From an uncultured Kiritimatiellota bacterium (GTDB lineage: Bacteria; Verrucomicrobiota; Kiritimatiellia; RFP12; UBA1067), in contig CAKTUI010000007.1 of NCBI GenBank assembly GCA_934621385.1, forward strand, positions 5,266 to 69,265: a stretch of DNA of 64,000 nucleotides, read 5' to 3'. The notes beneath the pieces are model-generated. The model searched no databases. It had not been told where the DNA came from and saw only the letters and a program-made list of their open reading frames with translations. This document shows positions 52,123 to 62,000 of the stretch, piece by piece. Both the position numbers and the translations under genes were made by a program. Numbering within the stretch: the stretch's first letter is position 1; every line of letters starts with the position of its first letter.

Positions 52123-53111
52123 GTGTATTTCTTCCTAAAATAGTCAATCGTCCGCGCCAGCCCATCGGCCAGCGGAATGCGCGGCTCCCAGCCAAGCAGG
52201 GCCTTCGCCCGCGTGATGTCGGGCTTGCGCCGCCGCGGATCGTCCCCCGGCAGGGGACGATGGACGAGCCTCGCCTTCGTCCCGGGAATCAGCCGAAGCG
52301 TCATCTCCGCCAGCTGGGCAATCGTATACTCGCCCGGATTGCCCACGTTGAGGACGGGCGCACCCAGACCTTCCGCCACAAAGAACGCACGGATGCGGGC
52401 CTTCGGCATGTCCGCATAGGCGCGAAATGCCGCGATCAAGTCGTCGCAGTACTGGAAACTGCGCGTCTGACTCCCATCCCCGAAGACGGTCAGATCCTCG
52501 CCGCGCAGGGCCTGCATGATGAAATTGGAAATGACGCGGCCATCCTGCGGATGCATCCGTGGCCCATAGGTATTGAAGATACGCACCATTCGGGCATCGA
52601 CGTCAAACTGCCGAATGTAGTCCGCCACCAGCGTCTCCGCCAGGCGCTTGCCCTCGTCGTAGCAACTGCGTACGCCAATCGTATTCACATTGCCCCAATA
52701 CTCCTCGGGCTGCGGATGGACGAACGGGTCGCCATAGACCTCGCTCGTCGAGCAGTGCAGGAGCACGGAACCGCCGCGCCGCGCCAGTTCAAGGCAAAGC
52801 AGAATCCCCTTGACGGATGTCATCGTCGTGAAGATTGGCCGCGCCTGATAGTGAACGGGTGATGCTGGACACGCCAAGTTGTAGATTGCCGCGAAAGGAC
52901 CGAATTCCGCCGCGACCTGCTCGGGCGTCAGATCACAGACATCCGCCTCAACCAGTCGAAAGGCGGGATTTGCCGCGAGATGTGCGACGTTTTCGCGCGT
53001 TCCAGTGTACAGGTTATCCACGGCAACCACACGGTAGCCGTCATTCAAAAGCCGTTCGCAGAGATGACTTCCGAGGAAGCCCGCTCCACCTGTAACCAAA
53101 ACCGAATCCAT
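52119..53111 (-). CDS. UDP-glucuronate decarboxylase-like sugar-nucleotide epimerase/dehydratase
   Basis: A 330-residue short-chain dehydrogenase-type enzyme. It has VLVTGGAGFLGSHLCERLL (NAD site) at 4-22, the CPASPVHYQ segment characteristic of UDP-glucuronic acid decarboxylases near 83, the active-site region STSEVYGDP, and the Tyr-Lys pair in SCYDEGKRLAETL near 150. VRIFNTYGPRMHPQDGRVIS is also typical. UDP-xylose formation is the likeliest role. The ATG at 53111 begins the NAD-binding strand and lies 9 bases from the promoter, so the mRNA is probably leaderless. It leads the twelve-gene run. Confidence 0.9.
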   Translation of the reverse strand: MDSVLVTGGAGFLGSHLCERLLNDGYRVVAVDNLYTGTRENVAHLAANPAFRLVEADVCDLTPEQVAAEFGPFAAIYNLACPASPVHYQARPIFTTMTSVKGILLCLELARRGGSVLLHCSTSEVYGDPFVHPQPEEYWGNVNTIGVRSCYDEGKRLAETLVADYIRQFDVDARMVRIFNTYGPRMHPQDGRVISNFIMQALRGEDLTVFGDGSQTRSFQYCDDLIAAFRAYADMPKARIRAFFVAEGLGAPVLNVGNPGEYTIAQLAEMTLRLIPGTKARLVHRPLPGDDPRRRKPDITRAKALLGWEPRIPLADGLARTIDYFRKKYT

Positions 53112-53367
53112 TAGGCGTAAAGTATACCAAATATCGTCCCCCTGCGCCACAAGGACCTGTTCCCGCCCTTCGCCGTTTTGCCGCGCCCACCCGCTGAACG
53201 CGCCGATGTCGCCCAAGGGGTTCATCAGCTGTGTGCACGATGAAACCGACCCGTGCGCACCGCGTAGACATTCCCTGCGCACCGCAAAGTACCGCGTCGC
53301 GCATCGCCTTCGCGAGCTTGTGCAGTTCCCGGACCTGCTCGTCCGTGAGTTCGATTTTCCTTGCCAT
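53041..53367 (-). CDS. Small hypothetical frame overlapping the decarboxylase promoter (probably degenerate)
   Basis: The first half of this 109-residue frame looks like a genuine gene: AGGAGC lies 8 bases before the ATG and the N-terminus MARKIELTDEQVRELHKLAK is a sensible charged helix. The second half is basic low-complexity sequence running through the promoter and start of the neighbouring gene in another phase, which is unlikely to be real. It may be a truncated remnant of a small gene from a mobile element. No family recognised. Confidence 0.3.
   Translation of the reverse strand: MARKIELTDEQVRELHKLAKAMRDAVLCGAQGMSTRCARVGFIVHTADEPLGRHRRVQRVGAAKRRRAGTGPCGAGGRYLVYFTPNGFGFGYRWSGLPRKSSLRTAFE
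53121..53129 (-). promoter_or_regulatory. Extended -10 promoter of the long run headed by the decarboxylase-like gene
   Basis: TGGTATACT on the minus strand, 9 bases before the ATG at 53111. It predicts a nearly leaderless transcript. Confidence 0.55.
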
Positions 53368-53549
53368 GTGGATAGCTCCTGTTTGGGTTTGGGTGGGGGG
53401 ATGCCGACGCGGTAGGCACCGTGCCGCCCGGGGCATCCCCTCCACATCAGTTAGCGTCGCGGCAGGGGGCAAAAACAAAAAATATTTTCCACCCTGCGGG
53501 GCTGAACACGAAAACGCACGAAAACTGGCAAAGCCAGACACGAAACCGC

Positions 53550-53811
53550 CGCGTCAAGACGTCAAGAGGGGTCTGCGCGTGGGCCCCGATTCCCCCACAC
53601 ACACGCCTTCGCCTTGACGCGTGATGCCTCTCTTATAATAAATATATATATTTTTTATTATATATATAGATACACTAACTTATCGGGCATTCTTGGCATC
53701 AAAATTCGCGTCAAAATCGCGTCAAATCGCGTCAAGCACTTTGACGTGGCGAGCAAAAAAACGGCCAAAAACGGTCAAAAATGGCATTTTGACATCAAGA
53801 CCCTTGACGCG
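53550..53811. repeat. CGCGTCAA motif cluster around an A/T-only tract (iteron-like)
   Basis: CGCGTCAA occurs directly at 53550, 53707, 53718 and 53728 and inverted (TTGACGCG) at 53614 and 53804, with related GACGTCAAG at 53559 and TTGACGTG at 53741. The three central copies are spaced 11 and 10 bases, about one helical turn. Between them lies a 36-base stretch made only of A and T (53633-53668), surrounded by GC-rich DNA. The layout resembles a plasmid or phage origin with iterons and an unwinding region. Confidence 0.5.
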
Positions 53812-53976
53812 TCATTACACGGAAATCCTGATGTGTACCGTGTGACACGCATCCTCGGTGACGACGATTTCGCCCGCCTCGGCAAGGTCGTCGAGGCATT
53901 GGCTCAGTCTTCAATGGAGAGGTTCAGCACAAGCCGTCAGCGATGCCCTTTACCGAACATCCAGCTCAAAGATTGA
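53671..53976 (+). pseudogene. C-terminal fragment of an unknown mobile-element protein
   Basis: A plus-strand frame encodes VASKKTAKNGQKWHFDIKTL and then GNPDVYRVTRILGDDDFARL, followed by GKVVEALAQSSMERFS, which reads like the end of a real protein. Upstream the frame runs through the A/T tract with no credible start, and downstream it continues into the GH81 gene on the other strand. It is therefore best seen as a remnant, perhaps of a replication or plasmid protein, but no family is recognised. Confidence 0.3.
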
Positions 53977-56900
53977 AATGCCGTAGTCCGTGTTGCGGTC
54001 AAGCCCCGTCAGACGCAGGTAGCGTACGGAGGTCGGTCGCCAGGTGAGCGTATCAGCTTCCGGATTTTTCACCTCGTGGCTGCCGACAAGCGTCGTCCAC
54101 TTCACGCCGTCTGGCGAACCTTCGACACGGCATCGCCGCGCATGGGCGTTCTCCCACTGGATGGTTGCACGGGAGACCGTACGCGGCGTACCGAAGTCAA
54201 GCTGAATCCATTCCCCGTCCCGATGGCGCGAACCCCAGCGCGTCGTTCGGTCGCCATCGACCGCAAATGCCGCCAGCAGTCCGCCGTTCTCCTCTCCGCT
54301 GGCCGCCACACGGGCAAGGCGGGCAAGGTTCATATCCTCCAGGTCACACGCGACAATTGTCGCCTTCGCAACCATACCCTGAAGGCGGATGGTCAGCGTG
54401 TAGGACCCGGCCTGCATCGCCGTAAATCCCCCGCGGTCGAAAACGGCGTTCTCCTCATCGGAGAGTTCGACCTTCGCCCCCTTGAGCCGCATGCGCCCGC
54501 CGAACTGGTCCAATGCCTCCACCGAAAGTTTCAGGGGTTCCCCCACAAGGCACATCGCCGACTGCGGCTCAATCGTGAGCTTCGTGACGCGGAGGGCCTC
54601 CTCGACTGGAAAGCGCCATGTGGCCGTATGGGCACCCGCCCGTGCCGTGACGGTGGCAAACGGTCCACCCTTCGGGGTGAAGTTTCCCTTCTTGTCGAAG
54701 GTTCCGTCCACACTCGACCACTTCACATCTGCCGCGTTCCCCTGTGCCGTCCGCAGGCTCAGGCGAACGGCCACGCCCTCTTTCAGAACGGGGCGGTCGG
54801 AAATGATTTGCACCGAATCATTCGAATCGCGGGCGGGATTCGTCACATTCTTCAGAACGGGCAAGTCCCGCCGCGTCCCCGCCTTCGCCCCACCGATAGT
54901 AAGCCGTCCGGGCTGAGCCTCAAGCGTACCGACGACCGCGCCGCTTGCGTCAAAGAAGTGCACCGTCCGCCGCGTCTTCCCGGCATTGTAGGCCATCAGC
55001 GTTCGCCGTCCGTCCTTGACGAACGCCCGGGCACAGGGATAGTCGGCCCTCACGTCAAAATCAAGATCGCCGTATGTGAGATGGCTGTGCACGGCCCAGT
55101 AGGTGAGGTGCCCCGTGTCGGCGTTTCGCACGACGCCCCGGATCGCCTTCGCCAGATCCGCAAAGATTCGCGCCGCCTCCTCGGGGTCGCTGCGCTGAAG
55201 GTAGCTGAGCAGCACATTGCCAACCGACGCGTCGCCCAGCTCTTTCTCCCAGCCCGAGATTTCCTTCGTCTTCCACATGGTCGCATAGTCCCACGCGGCG
55301 AATTTCCTGTCCTCGCTCAGGTAGTCAAGGGCGGGCGTATTCGGCAACCACTGAATCGAATGCATCCACACGGGATCGCCGCTGAAATATGTCCACCAGC
55401 CAACGCCATGGCAGGTCAGGTTCGAATTATACGGACGCTTGAACTTCGTGTAGTCGATGTTCTCACGGTCGCGGTCGAACCAGTACTCCGCCGTTCCCCG
55501 CGCCTCCATCACCCAGCCGAAGATGCCCGCATCGCGCATCTCGCGATCCCCAAGCGCCAGGCCGAGCAGGTAGAGTCCGCCCCAACCCTGCATGGCCTCG
55601 GACGACGACTCCTGTCCATTGCCATTGCCGTCACCGAGTCCCCCGGCAAACGAATGCCCCGCCCAAGGGTCGAATGTACGGAAGAACGGGAAGCGGCGGT
55701 CTGCACGATTCCAGTTGGCATAATCGCCGGCAATCAGCCGCAGCATCGGACCGAACTTCTGGCGGAAGTCCTCATCCACAAGGCAGAGCAATGCCCCCGA
55801 GTAGGTAAAGTAGCCGTAGTGGAAGTGATGGTCGTTGAAGGTCTCCGAATCATAGCTCGTCGACTCGCCGACGAGGCCACCCCAGCGCGGCACATAGGAG
55901 AAGTAGAACCGCTCCTCGCCAGGTGTCCATGTGAGCCAGTCCTCAAACTGCGCACGTAGCCGATCATGCGCCTTCTGATAGGTCGCCGCATCACCCGTCT
56001 CGCGTGCGGCCATCATCGCCAGGGACATCTGAAGAAGGCCCTTTCCGCCCCAGTAGGTGTCGCCGCCAAAATTGCCGCGCTCGGCGTAATCGTCCAAAAG
56101 TCGACGGAAAAGGGCCTCGTCATAAGGCGAACGCACCGAGTCCCCCTTCTGTGGTGCCGCCCAGTACGGGAGCATCCCGGGAAACGTGTAGACAATAGAG
56201 AGACGATTCCCCTTCGCCACGCGTTGCCGCCCACGCGGCGTTTGCCAAACAAGCCCGTCCATCACGTCGAACTGCGGCCGCGTCCGCTTCAGATGATGCG
56301 GCTGGAAGCCCTGCAGGGCCACGGGCGCGGAAACCTTGCCGTTGAGGTCCTCCGTCTCGACGGACCAGGTCGTCGTCAGCTCCGCCCGCTCCTCATCGTA
56401 CGCCCAGTCCACCCGCGTCGAACGGATGATGGCGGACGCAAAAGGTGCCAGCGCGGCAAAATCGTCCTTGCGCGGCAAAAGCCCGATGGCAAGCCAGCCG
56501 CCCTTTTGGCCTTTCGTTGGGAAGGTGAGTTCGAAGGCCCCCTCGCTTCTTTCCGCAAGCCGCGTTTTCGCCGGATACCACACGCCATAAAAGTCGTCCC
56601 CCACCTGAATGAGAAGCGCGGACTCGCGGCGCTCGACGACAATCGCCGCCTCCTTCTCGCGCTCCACCTTCAGCGTGGCATTCAGGCCCTCGTACTCGAC
56701 CCACGTGAAGGGCGAGCCGTGGACGAGCGTCGCCCGAAGGCTTTTGCCGCGCCCTTCCGGGAGCACGAGTTCCACGTCCCAGTCGTGCCAACTGTCTACA
56801 TTTGCCGCGCTCGGACTGAACCCGGGCGCACCGCAGACAATGCGGCTTCGGGCCTTCATCTCCGTTCCATCGTCAATCCAGTAGCTTGGAAAGGCGACAC

Positions 56901-57201
56901 ACACCCCCTGATCGGATGCACGGACGAGCGCGGGATAACTCCACAGGTTGCCCGTCCACCGCTCGACGAGCGCGTCCGTCCACCAGTCGTTCGTTGGTAT
57001 CGGCTCGCCGGGACGACTGGTCATGAAGAGCGGACGGTTCTGCATGAAGCGGCTCTGGTCACCCTTACGGGACTGGTCAACCGTCCGCGCCTTCACCCAC
57101 GGCGTATACGAGGCATAGGAGCCCGCCCCACAAGGGACGATTTCCTGCGCGGCAATCAATCCCACGAACAGCGCACAGCCACTGGCAACGGCCCTCTTCA
57201 T
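53950..57201 (-). CDS. Secreted GH81 endo-beta-1,3-glucanase with C-terminal F5/8 type C domain
   Basis: A 1,083-residue secreted glucanase. The signal peptide (VASGCALFVGLIAAQ) leads into the N-terminal beta-sandwich of GH81 with PIPTNDWWTDAL. The (alpha/alpha)6 catalytic region contains the catalytic Asp in NDHHFHYGYFTYSGALL near 456 and Glu residues in NGQESSSEAMQGWGGLYLLG near 530. Ig-like parts (about 730-945) precede a discoidin/CBM32-like domain (about 950-1083: VDGDRTTRWGS, WIQLDFGTPRTV, VRYLRLTGLD). The substrate is beta-1,3-glucan such as laminarin, callose or yeast and fungal wall glucan. GGAGG is 9 bases before the ATG at 57201. It directly follows the second glycosidase gene. Confidence 0.93.
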   Translation of the reverse strand: MKRAVASGCALFVGLIAAQEIVPCGAGSYASYTPWVKARTVDQSRKGDQSRFMQNRPLFMTSRPGEPIPTNDWWTDALVERWTGNLWSYPALVRASDQGVCVAFPSYWIDDGTEMKARSRIVCGAPGFSPSAANVDSWHDWDVELVLPEGRGKSLRATLVHGSPFTWVEYEGLNATLKVEREKEAAIVVERRESALLIQVGDDFYGVWYPAKTRLAERSEGAFELTFPTKGQKGGWLAIGLLPRKDDFAALAPFASAIIRSTRVDWAYDEERAELTTTWSVETEDLNGKVSAPVALQGFQPHHLKRTRPQFDVMDGLVWQTPRGRQRVAKGNRLSIVYTFPGMLPYWAAPQKGDSVRSPYDEALFRRLLDDYAERGNFGGDTYWGGKGLLQMSLAMMAARETGDAATYQKAHDRLRAQFEDWLTWTPGEERFYFSYVPRWGGLVGESTSYDSETFNDHHFHYGYFTYSGALLCLVDEDFRQKFGPMLRLIAGDYANWNRADRRFPFFRTFDPWAGHSFAGGLGDGNGNGQESSSEAMQGWGGLYLLGLALGDREMRDAGIFGWVMEARGTAEYWFDRDRENIDYTKFKRPYNSNLTCHGVGWWTYFSGDPVWMHSIQWLPNTPALDYLSEDRKFAAWDYATMWKTKEISGWEKELGDASVGNVLLSYLQRSDPEEAARIFADLAKAIRGVVRNADTGHLTYWAVHSHLTYGDLDFDVRADYPCARAFVKDGRRTLMAYNAGKTRRTVHFFDASGAVVGTLEAQPGRLTIGGAKAGTRRDLPVLKNVTNPARDSNDSVQIISDRPVLKEGVAVRLSLRTAQGNAADVKWSSVDGTFDKKGNFTPKGGPFATVTARAGAHTATWRFPVEEALRVTKLTIEPQSAMCLVGEPLKLSVEALDQFGGRMRLKGAKVELSDEENAVFDRGGFTAMQAGSYTLTIRLQGMVAKATIVACDLEDMNLARLARVAASGEENGGLLAAFAVDGDRTTRWGSRHRDGEWIQLDFGTPRTVSRATIQWENAHARRCRVEGSPDGVKWTTLVGSHEVKNPEADTLTWRPTSVRYLRLTGLDRNTDYGISIFELDVR

Positions 57202-57216
57202 CTCCGCATCCTCCAA

Positions 57217-59001
57217 TTAGTCGGCGACATACTCAATGTCGTCGAGATAGAACGTGAACGGGTCGCCATCATTCGTCAGCGAAAAGCCAAAGCCCGTCTT
57301 GATGACCGAGAGGTCAAGCCCGTCGAGGGGGATGCGGTAGCGCGTCCACTCCTTCTTGAGGACGACACCATCGCGCTTCGCCGTGGCACTGTCGTGGTAC
57401 TTGCCCTTCTCAAGCCGCCCCATGAAGAAGTCGACCTTCTCGCCGCCCTTCGCCCCCCGCGCCCAGAAGACGAGCGTGGTTGCATTCGAGAGGTTCGCGC
57501 CACCAGGACGGTCGCCCCAGTCATTCGGCGGATCCTGCCAGAAGATGCCCGCCCACCCGTAATGGTCGAGGTAGTCCACCTTCATGCAGGTCGCCCCCGA
57601 ATGCGGATTCTCACGGCACGCCTCGTCCACCTTCAGAGCCCGCGTGTGACCCATGTAGCCCGACGGATACCACTTGCGCGGCGCACCGTCCCGATAGACG
57701 GCATAGGGCATCGCCACGGGCTTCAGCTCGCGCTTCGGCTCCGCACCCTGTGCACGAATCGGACGATTTGCGTACGCGGCATTCCCCTTCCCGTCAAAGA
57801 CATAGCAGTAGAGGAGATAAGTTCCGCCGCCTGGCAGGCGAACGGAAACGCGGGGCGTGCCCTGCCCCTTCACAATCGCCCCTTCCCATCCGTCCGGCAC
57901 CGGCAGACTCGTGCCAATCGTGTCGTAATCCCCCGTGTCGCTGACCAGTTCCCAGCGATAGGTCAGGCGATCCCCATCCACATCGCTCGCCGAGAGGGAG
58001 GCCTCGACCAGCGTTTCGGCACTGGGAAGATCGTCGGCGGACACGACAACCTCGCCCGTCGTCGGGCAACGGTTCGCGACCTTGACCGAACCCCAGGCCG
58101 TCTGCACCGCCTCAACGCTGGCAAGCCGCGTCAAGTCCGGCAGAAGCATCCCGTGCCACGTCGGCGTGGACTCGACCTTCCAGCCCCATGTGAACGCATA
58201 GCTACCGAGGCAGTTCTTGCCGCGCTCGGACGCAATGCTCCCCGCATAGGCCGCCGCGAACTGGCGGCCCTTCTCCGTACTCGTCGGCTCCAGGGCGAGT
58301 CCCCAGGCATTCTTCGGACCTTCCCAACTGCCGCGTGCCCCATACTCCGTAATCACGTAGGGCTTCTTCATCCCGGCCTTGCGCCACCGCTCGCCGAGAG
58401 TGGCCGCGCCGCCGTAGCTGTTGATGCCGAAGAAGTCGATGTCGGTGCAGTAGGTCTTGAAATCGCTCAGCGTCTGTTCGGGAATCTCCGCCACGACCGT
58501 CGTGACGGGATGATTCGGATCGATTGCCTTGACTTCGCGGGCAAGAGAATTGATGAACCGCCACATTTCCGGGCGATGGGGATTGTTCATCTCCATCTCG
58601 TTACCGAGCGCCCAACAGAGAAGGTTCGGATGGTCCTTGACCTTCCGAACGGTGGCAAGCACGTCCCGGCGCGCCTCCTCTATGGCGGAGGCGTTCGTGT
58701 AGTCGAACCCGTGCTCGGCATGCCCGAGCCAGAAGCCGCACATGACCGTCAGGCCATTGGCTTTGGCCGTCTCAAGCTGCTCCTCAATGTCGCCCGCCCC
58801 CCAGGTGCGAAAACTGTTGCCGCCGATGTTCCGCAGGAGCGTCTTGTCGGCTCCGCCGCCCGCACCCTGAATGAAGTAGGGCTTGCCATCGCGCAGAAGC
58901 GTCCAGTTTCCCTCGTGGCCGACAAGGCGAACCTCACCGGCAAACAACGACAATCCAAGCGTGGTCAGCGTTGCCGCTGACAAAAGTACGAGTCTGTTCA
59001 T
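57217..59001 (-). CDS. Secreted clan GH-A glycosidase (GH2 TIM-barrel-like) with C-terminal jelly-roll domain
   Basis: A 594-residue secreted protein. The signal peptide (LVLLSAATLTTLGLSLFA) is followed by a TIM barrel (about 25-320). The likely acid/base Glu is in LLCWALGNEMEMNNP near 140 and the nucleophile Glu in PYVITEYGARGSWEG near 215. An Ig-like segment (about 335-430) precedes a C-terminal carbohydrate-binding-like jelly roll (about 440-594, ending YLDDIEYVAD). Linkage to GH81 suggests beta-glucan as substrate, but the family is not certain (GH2 subgroup or GH158-like). AGAGAAG lies upstream of the ATG. It sits between the sigma-fusion gene and the GH81 gene. Confidence 0.82.
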   Translation of the reverse strand: MNRLVLLSAATLTTLGLSLFAGEVRLVGHEGNWTLLRDGKPYFIQGAGGGADKTLLRNIGGNSFRTWGAGDIEEQLETAKANGLTVMCGFWLGHAEHGFDYTNASAIEEARRDVLATVRKVKDHPNLLCWALGNEMEMNNPHRPEMWRFINSLAREVKAIDPNHPVTTVVAEIPEQTLSDFKTYCTDIDFFGINSYGGAATLGERWRKAGMKKPYVITEYGARGSWEGPKNAWGLALEPTSTEKGRQFAAAYAGSIASERGKNCLGSYAFTWGWKVESTPTWHGMLLPDLTRLASVEAVQTAWGSVKVANRCPTTGEVVVSADDLPSAETLVEASLSASDVDGDRLTYRWELVSDTGDYDTIGTSLPVPDGWEGAIVKGQGTPRVSVRLPGGGTYLLYCYVFDGKGNAAYANRPIRAQGAEPKRELKPVAMPYAVYRDGAPRKWYPSGYMGHTRALKVDEACRENPHSGATCMKVDYLDHYGWAGIFWQDPPNDWGDRPGGANLSNATTLVFWARGAKGGEKVDFFMGRLEKGKYHDSATAKRDGVVLKKEWTRYRIPLDGLDLSVIKTGFGFSLTNDGDPFTFYLDDIEYVAD

Positions 59002-59026
59002 GATTTCTTCTCTCTTATTCGTCCAC

Positions 59027-62000
59027 TCAACGGATGATGATTCGGAAACCCTGCCCGCCGACGACAACGGATCCCGCACCCGTCACCTGCGGTCCAATCT
59101 GCGCGGCCGTATAGGTTCCAGGACGGAATTCCTGTCCGTTCACGTTGAGCGAAAGCGTCGACAACGTCTTGCCGTTCAGGTTGAGCGCGGCATTTTCGCC
59201 CTCAAGGCTGAGCGAACTCACACGGAAGGAGTCCGTCAACTTCACGCGCCCATAGTCCCGAATCGACAGGCTGCGGCGACGGAACGCGGCATTCCCATCG
59301 CAACGCGGGCCATTGCCCGGCAGCAGTGTGGCAAGCGTACGCGGACCGGGCGCCGTGGCATCGCCATTCGTCAGTTCGCCATTCGCAACGACAATCTCAC
59401 CGCTCCCGGCGGCCGTCTCGCTCCCCGTTGCGAGGAAGACCGTCCCCGCCGCCGAGCACGGTGTCTCGTCGTATTCCTCGGACTTGTTGCGCCCACGATT
59501 GCCGTATGCCGTGACAGTACCCTTGAAAAGCGAGAAGTCAGAATCCGCATCCGTCAGGCGAATGGCGACACGTCCGCCCGAGCCGGAACCGTTGATGGAA
59601 TCGAACGTCTGCGCCTGAAGGATGCCCGCGTCAGCCGCAATCACGCCCGAACCGTCCAACGAACCGAACGACAGGTTGAGGCTACCGCCCGACGACCCGC
59701 CGTTCATGCCGTTCCAACCGTAGCCACGCGCCGTAATCGACCCGTTGACTTCCGCCCGTCCGAGAACCGAAAGCACGACAAGTCCGCCACCGGCATAGGA
59801 AACGCCGTCGCCCGTGCCAGACGAACCGTATTCCATCGGGCTGAACACGCTACCGTAGACGATGCCGTCCGCCGAACCCTCGCCACCGTACGAGGCACCC
59901 GTCCCCTCCTTGAATCCAGGCCCGGACAGATACCATCCACGCGTCCGCTTCTCACGAATGTTCAGTTCGCCGCTCCCGGCCGTGATGGTCGCATCCGCCC
60001 CAAGATGCAAATTGCCGCGAATCGAGACGGCGACCGCCGCCGTCGGTTCAAAGGCCTCGTGGTCAACGCCCGCGCCCACATGCGTCCAGACGCCCCCGTC
60101 AAGAACCGCATCACCCGCAATGGTCAGCGGTGCTGTGGGCAGGAGTGAGAATGTCACATACCCCGTCGTGCCCGACTTGGGCTGAAGCCAACCGCCGACA
60201 CTCGTCAGATTCGCCGGCCAGTCAAGATCATTCTTCGAAAGGTCGCGCAAGAAGACCACCGTATCCGTCGCAGTCGGCACACGACCACGCGACCAGTTCG
60301 CCGCGTTGGCCGCATCCGACGAAACCGTCCCAAGGAAAAGATTCGCCGCGTCGCCCGCCACCATCGCCTGTGGCGAAACAGAACTGTAGACAATTTCCGT
60401 CTCGTTCGAAAGCGCGTAGAGGTAGTAGATTGCCTTGTACGGCTCAACCTTCTTCACCGTCCCGTACACCGTCTCATCCTTGGCGGGAGAGACGACCTTC
60501 TCCTTTTGATCCCAGCCCTCCAGCGTTTTGCCGCGGTCGGTCGTTCCCCAGACCAGGTAGAGGTCACCCGCCGGCTTGCCCGCCTTCTGGACGGACACGC
60601 TGAAGATCAAGTCGTTTTCCGTCCCCTGCTGAACCGTCGCCGCGCCGCCGAAGACCATGTGGTCGTCCGACAACGCAATGGCCTTCACATGAACATTGCC
60701 CTGCTCTCCCGAGACCTCAAAGCGCTCACGGAACGCCGCCTCATCCGCAAAGGTTTCCGAACCGTAGCGAATCTTCGGATTCTCCCCGGCGAAAAGCGTC
60801 GCGTAGACGGACTCGGGATTCGCCTCCTCATGAGTGAAAACGAATTCTGTCGTCGCCCCGGTCCTGACGCGAACATAGGATGTGCCAGACTGCCACACGG
60901 TGTCAGCAAGCGCTGCCGATAGCGTAATCGTGCCCTCACCGACCGTCAGCACAACCTTATCGTTCTGCGCCGCGAGCTTGACGGCCGACACCGACCCGGC
61001 GATCTCCCGATCGGCATTCCACTGCAGTTCGCCAACATTGCTAATCGTTCCCCCGTCCAAGTAGACGCCGTCCGTCAGAAGGAAATTCTCCTGATTCTTG
61101 AAGGCGAGTACGCCACCGATGTCAATCGAGCTGCCGCTGGCGGCGCTAATCGTCGTCGCCTTGAACACACCGCCCTCATCGATGTTGATGAGACCGCCCG
61201 AGCTAAGATTCAGCTGTCCAGCCGTCCCCATGTCGAATTCAGCCCCTGCTCCGACGTCAATCTTTCCCGCAACCTGCATCCAGGCAATCGTATCCGTCTG
61301 GTAGAAGCGACCGCCCTTCAGCGTCAGCGAGCCATTCGCCGCGATGGACAGGTCGCCGCCCGGGACGTACTGGCACGAACCCGAGTTGATGATGACGGCA
61401 TCCGCCGCCGCCGGTACACCCGCCGGCTCCCAGCAGCTCTCCGTCTGCCATGTCCCGATGCCATTGTCGCCAATCCACGTCCTGACGTCCGCCGAGAGGT
61501 CGAACATCTGCGCGATGGAGGCCACGGCCATCATGGCCGATTTCACTGCCGTATTCATACTCGTTCCTTCTTTTTCCGTTTGAGTTTTTTCACTGTAAAT
61601 GTACCCGGTCGTCGCGGCAAGGGCGGTCAGGCCCACGGCCGCGAGCGCCCACCCGGCCGCCTTCAGCCAGCCGTGGCCGAAGCTCTTCTCCGCCGCAATC
61701 GGCCCTGCCGGGGCCTCGGCCCGTCGGGCGGCATACTGGCTGCGCAGAAGCGCATCCACAAGCGCCAGCTCGCCATATTCGCGCATCCGCTCGGGCGAAC
61801 CCGACGCGCAGTCCATCACCTTCCGCCGCGCCTGCGCATCCGCCGCGCCGTCAAGTGCCTCGGACATCAGGCCCTCCAGTTCGGTCGAATCGCCAAAGTC
61901 GCGCTCGAAGGAACTTTCCGAAATGCGGCAGAGCCGCATGATGCACTCGGCCAGTTTCCGCCGCGCATAGGTGAGGCGGTTGCGGATTTCCCGTGATGTC

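Noticed and set aside
53614..53680. Start of a protein at 53614 through the A/T tract
   Set aside because: The translation there is an Ile/Tyr-rich run produced by the A/T tract, with no ribosome binding site.
55966..58980. Plus-strand open frame of 1,004 codons opposite the GH81 and glycosidase genes
   Set aside because: It is antisense to well-supported genes with signal peptides and catalytic motifs. Long antisense frames are expected in GC-rich DNA, and the translation is Arg-, His- and Pro-rich without domains.
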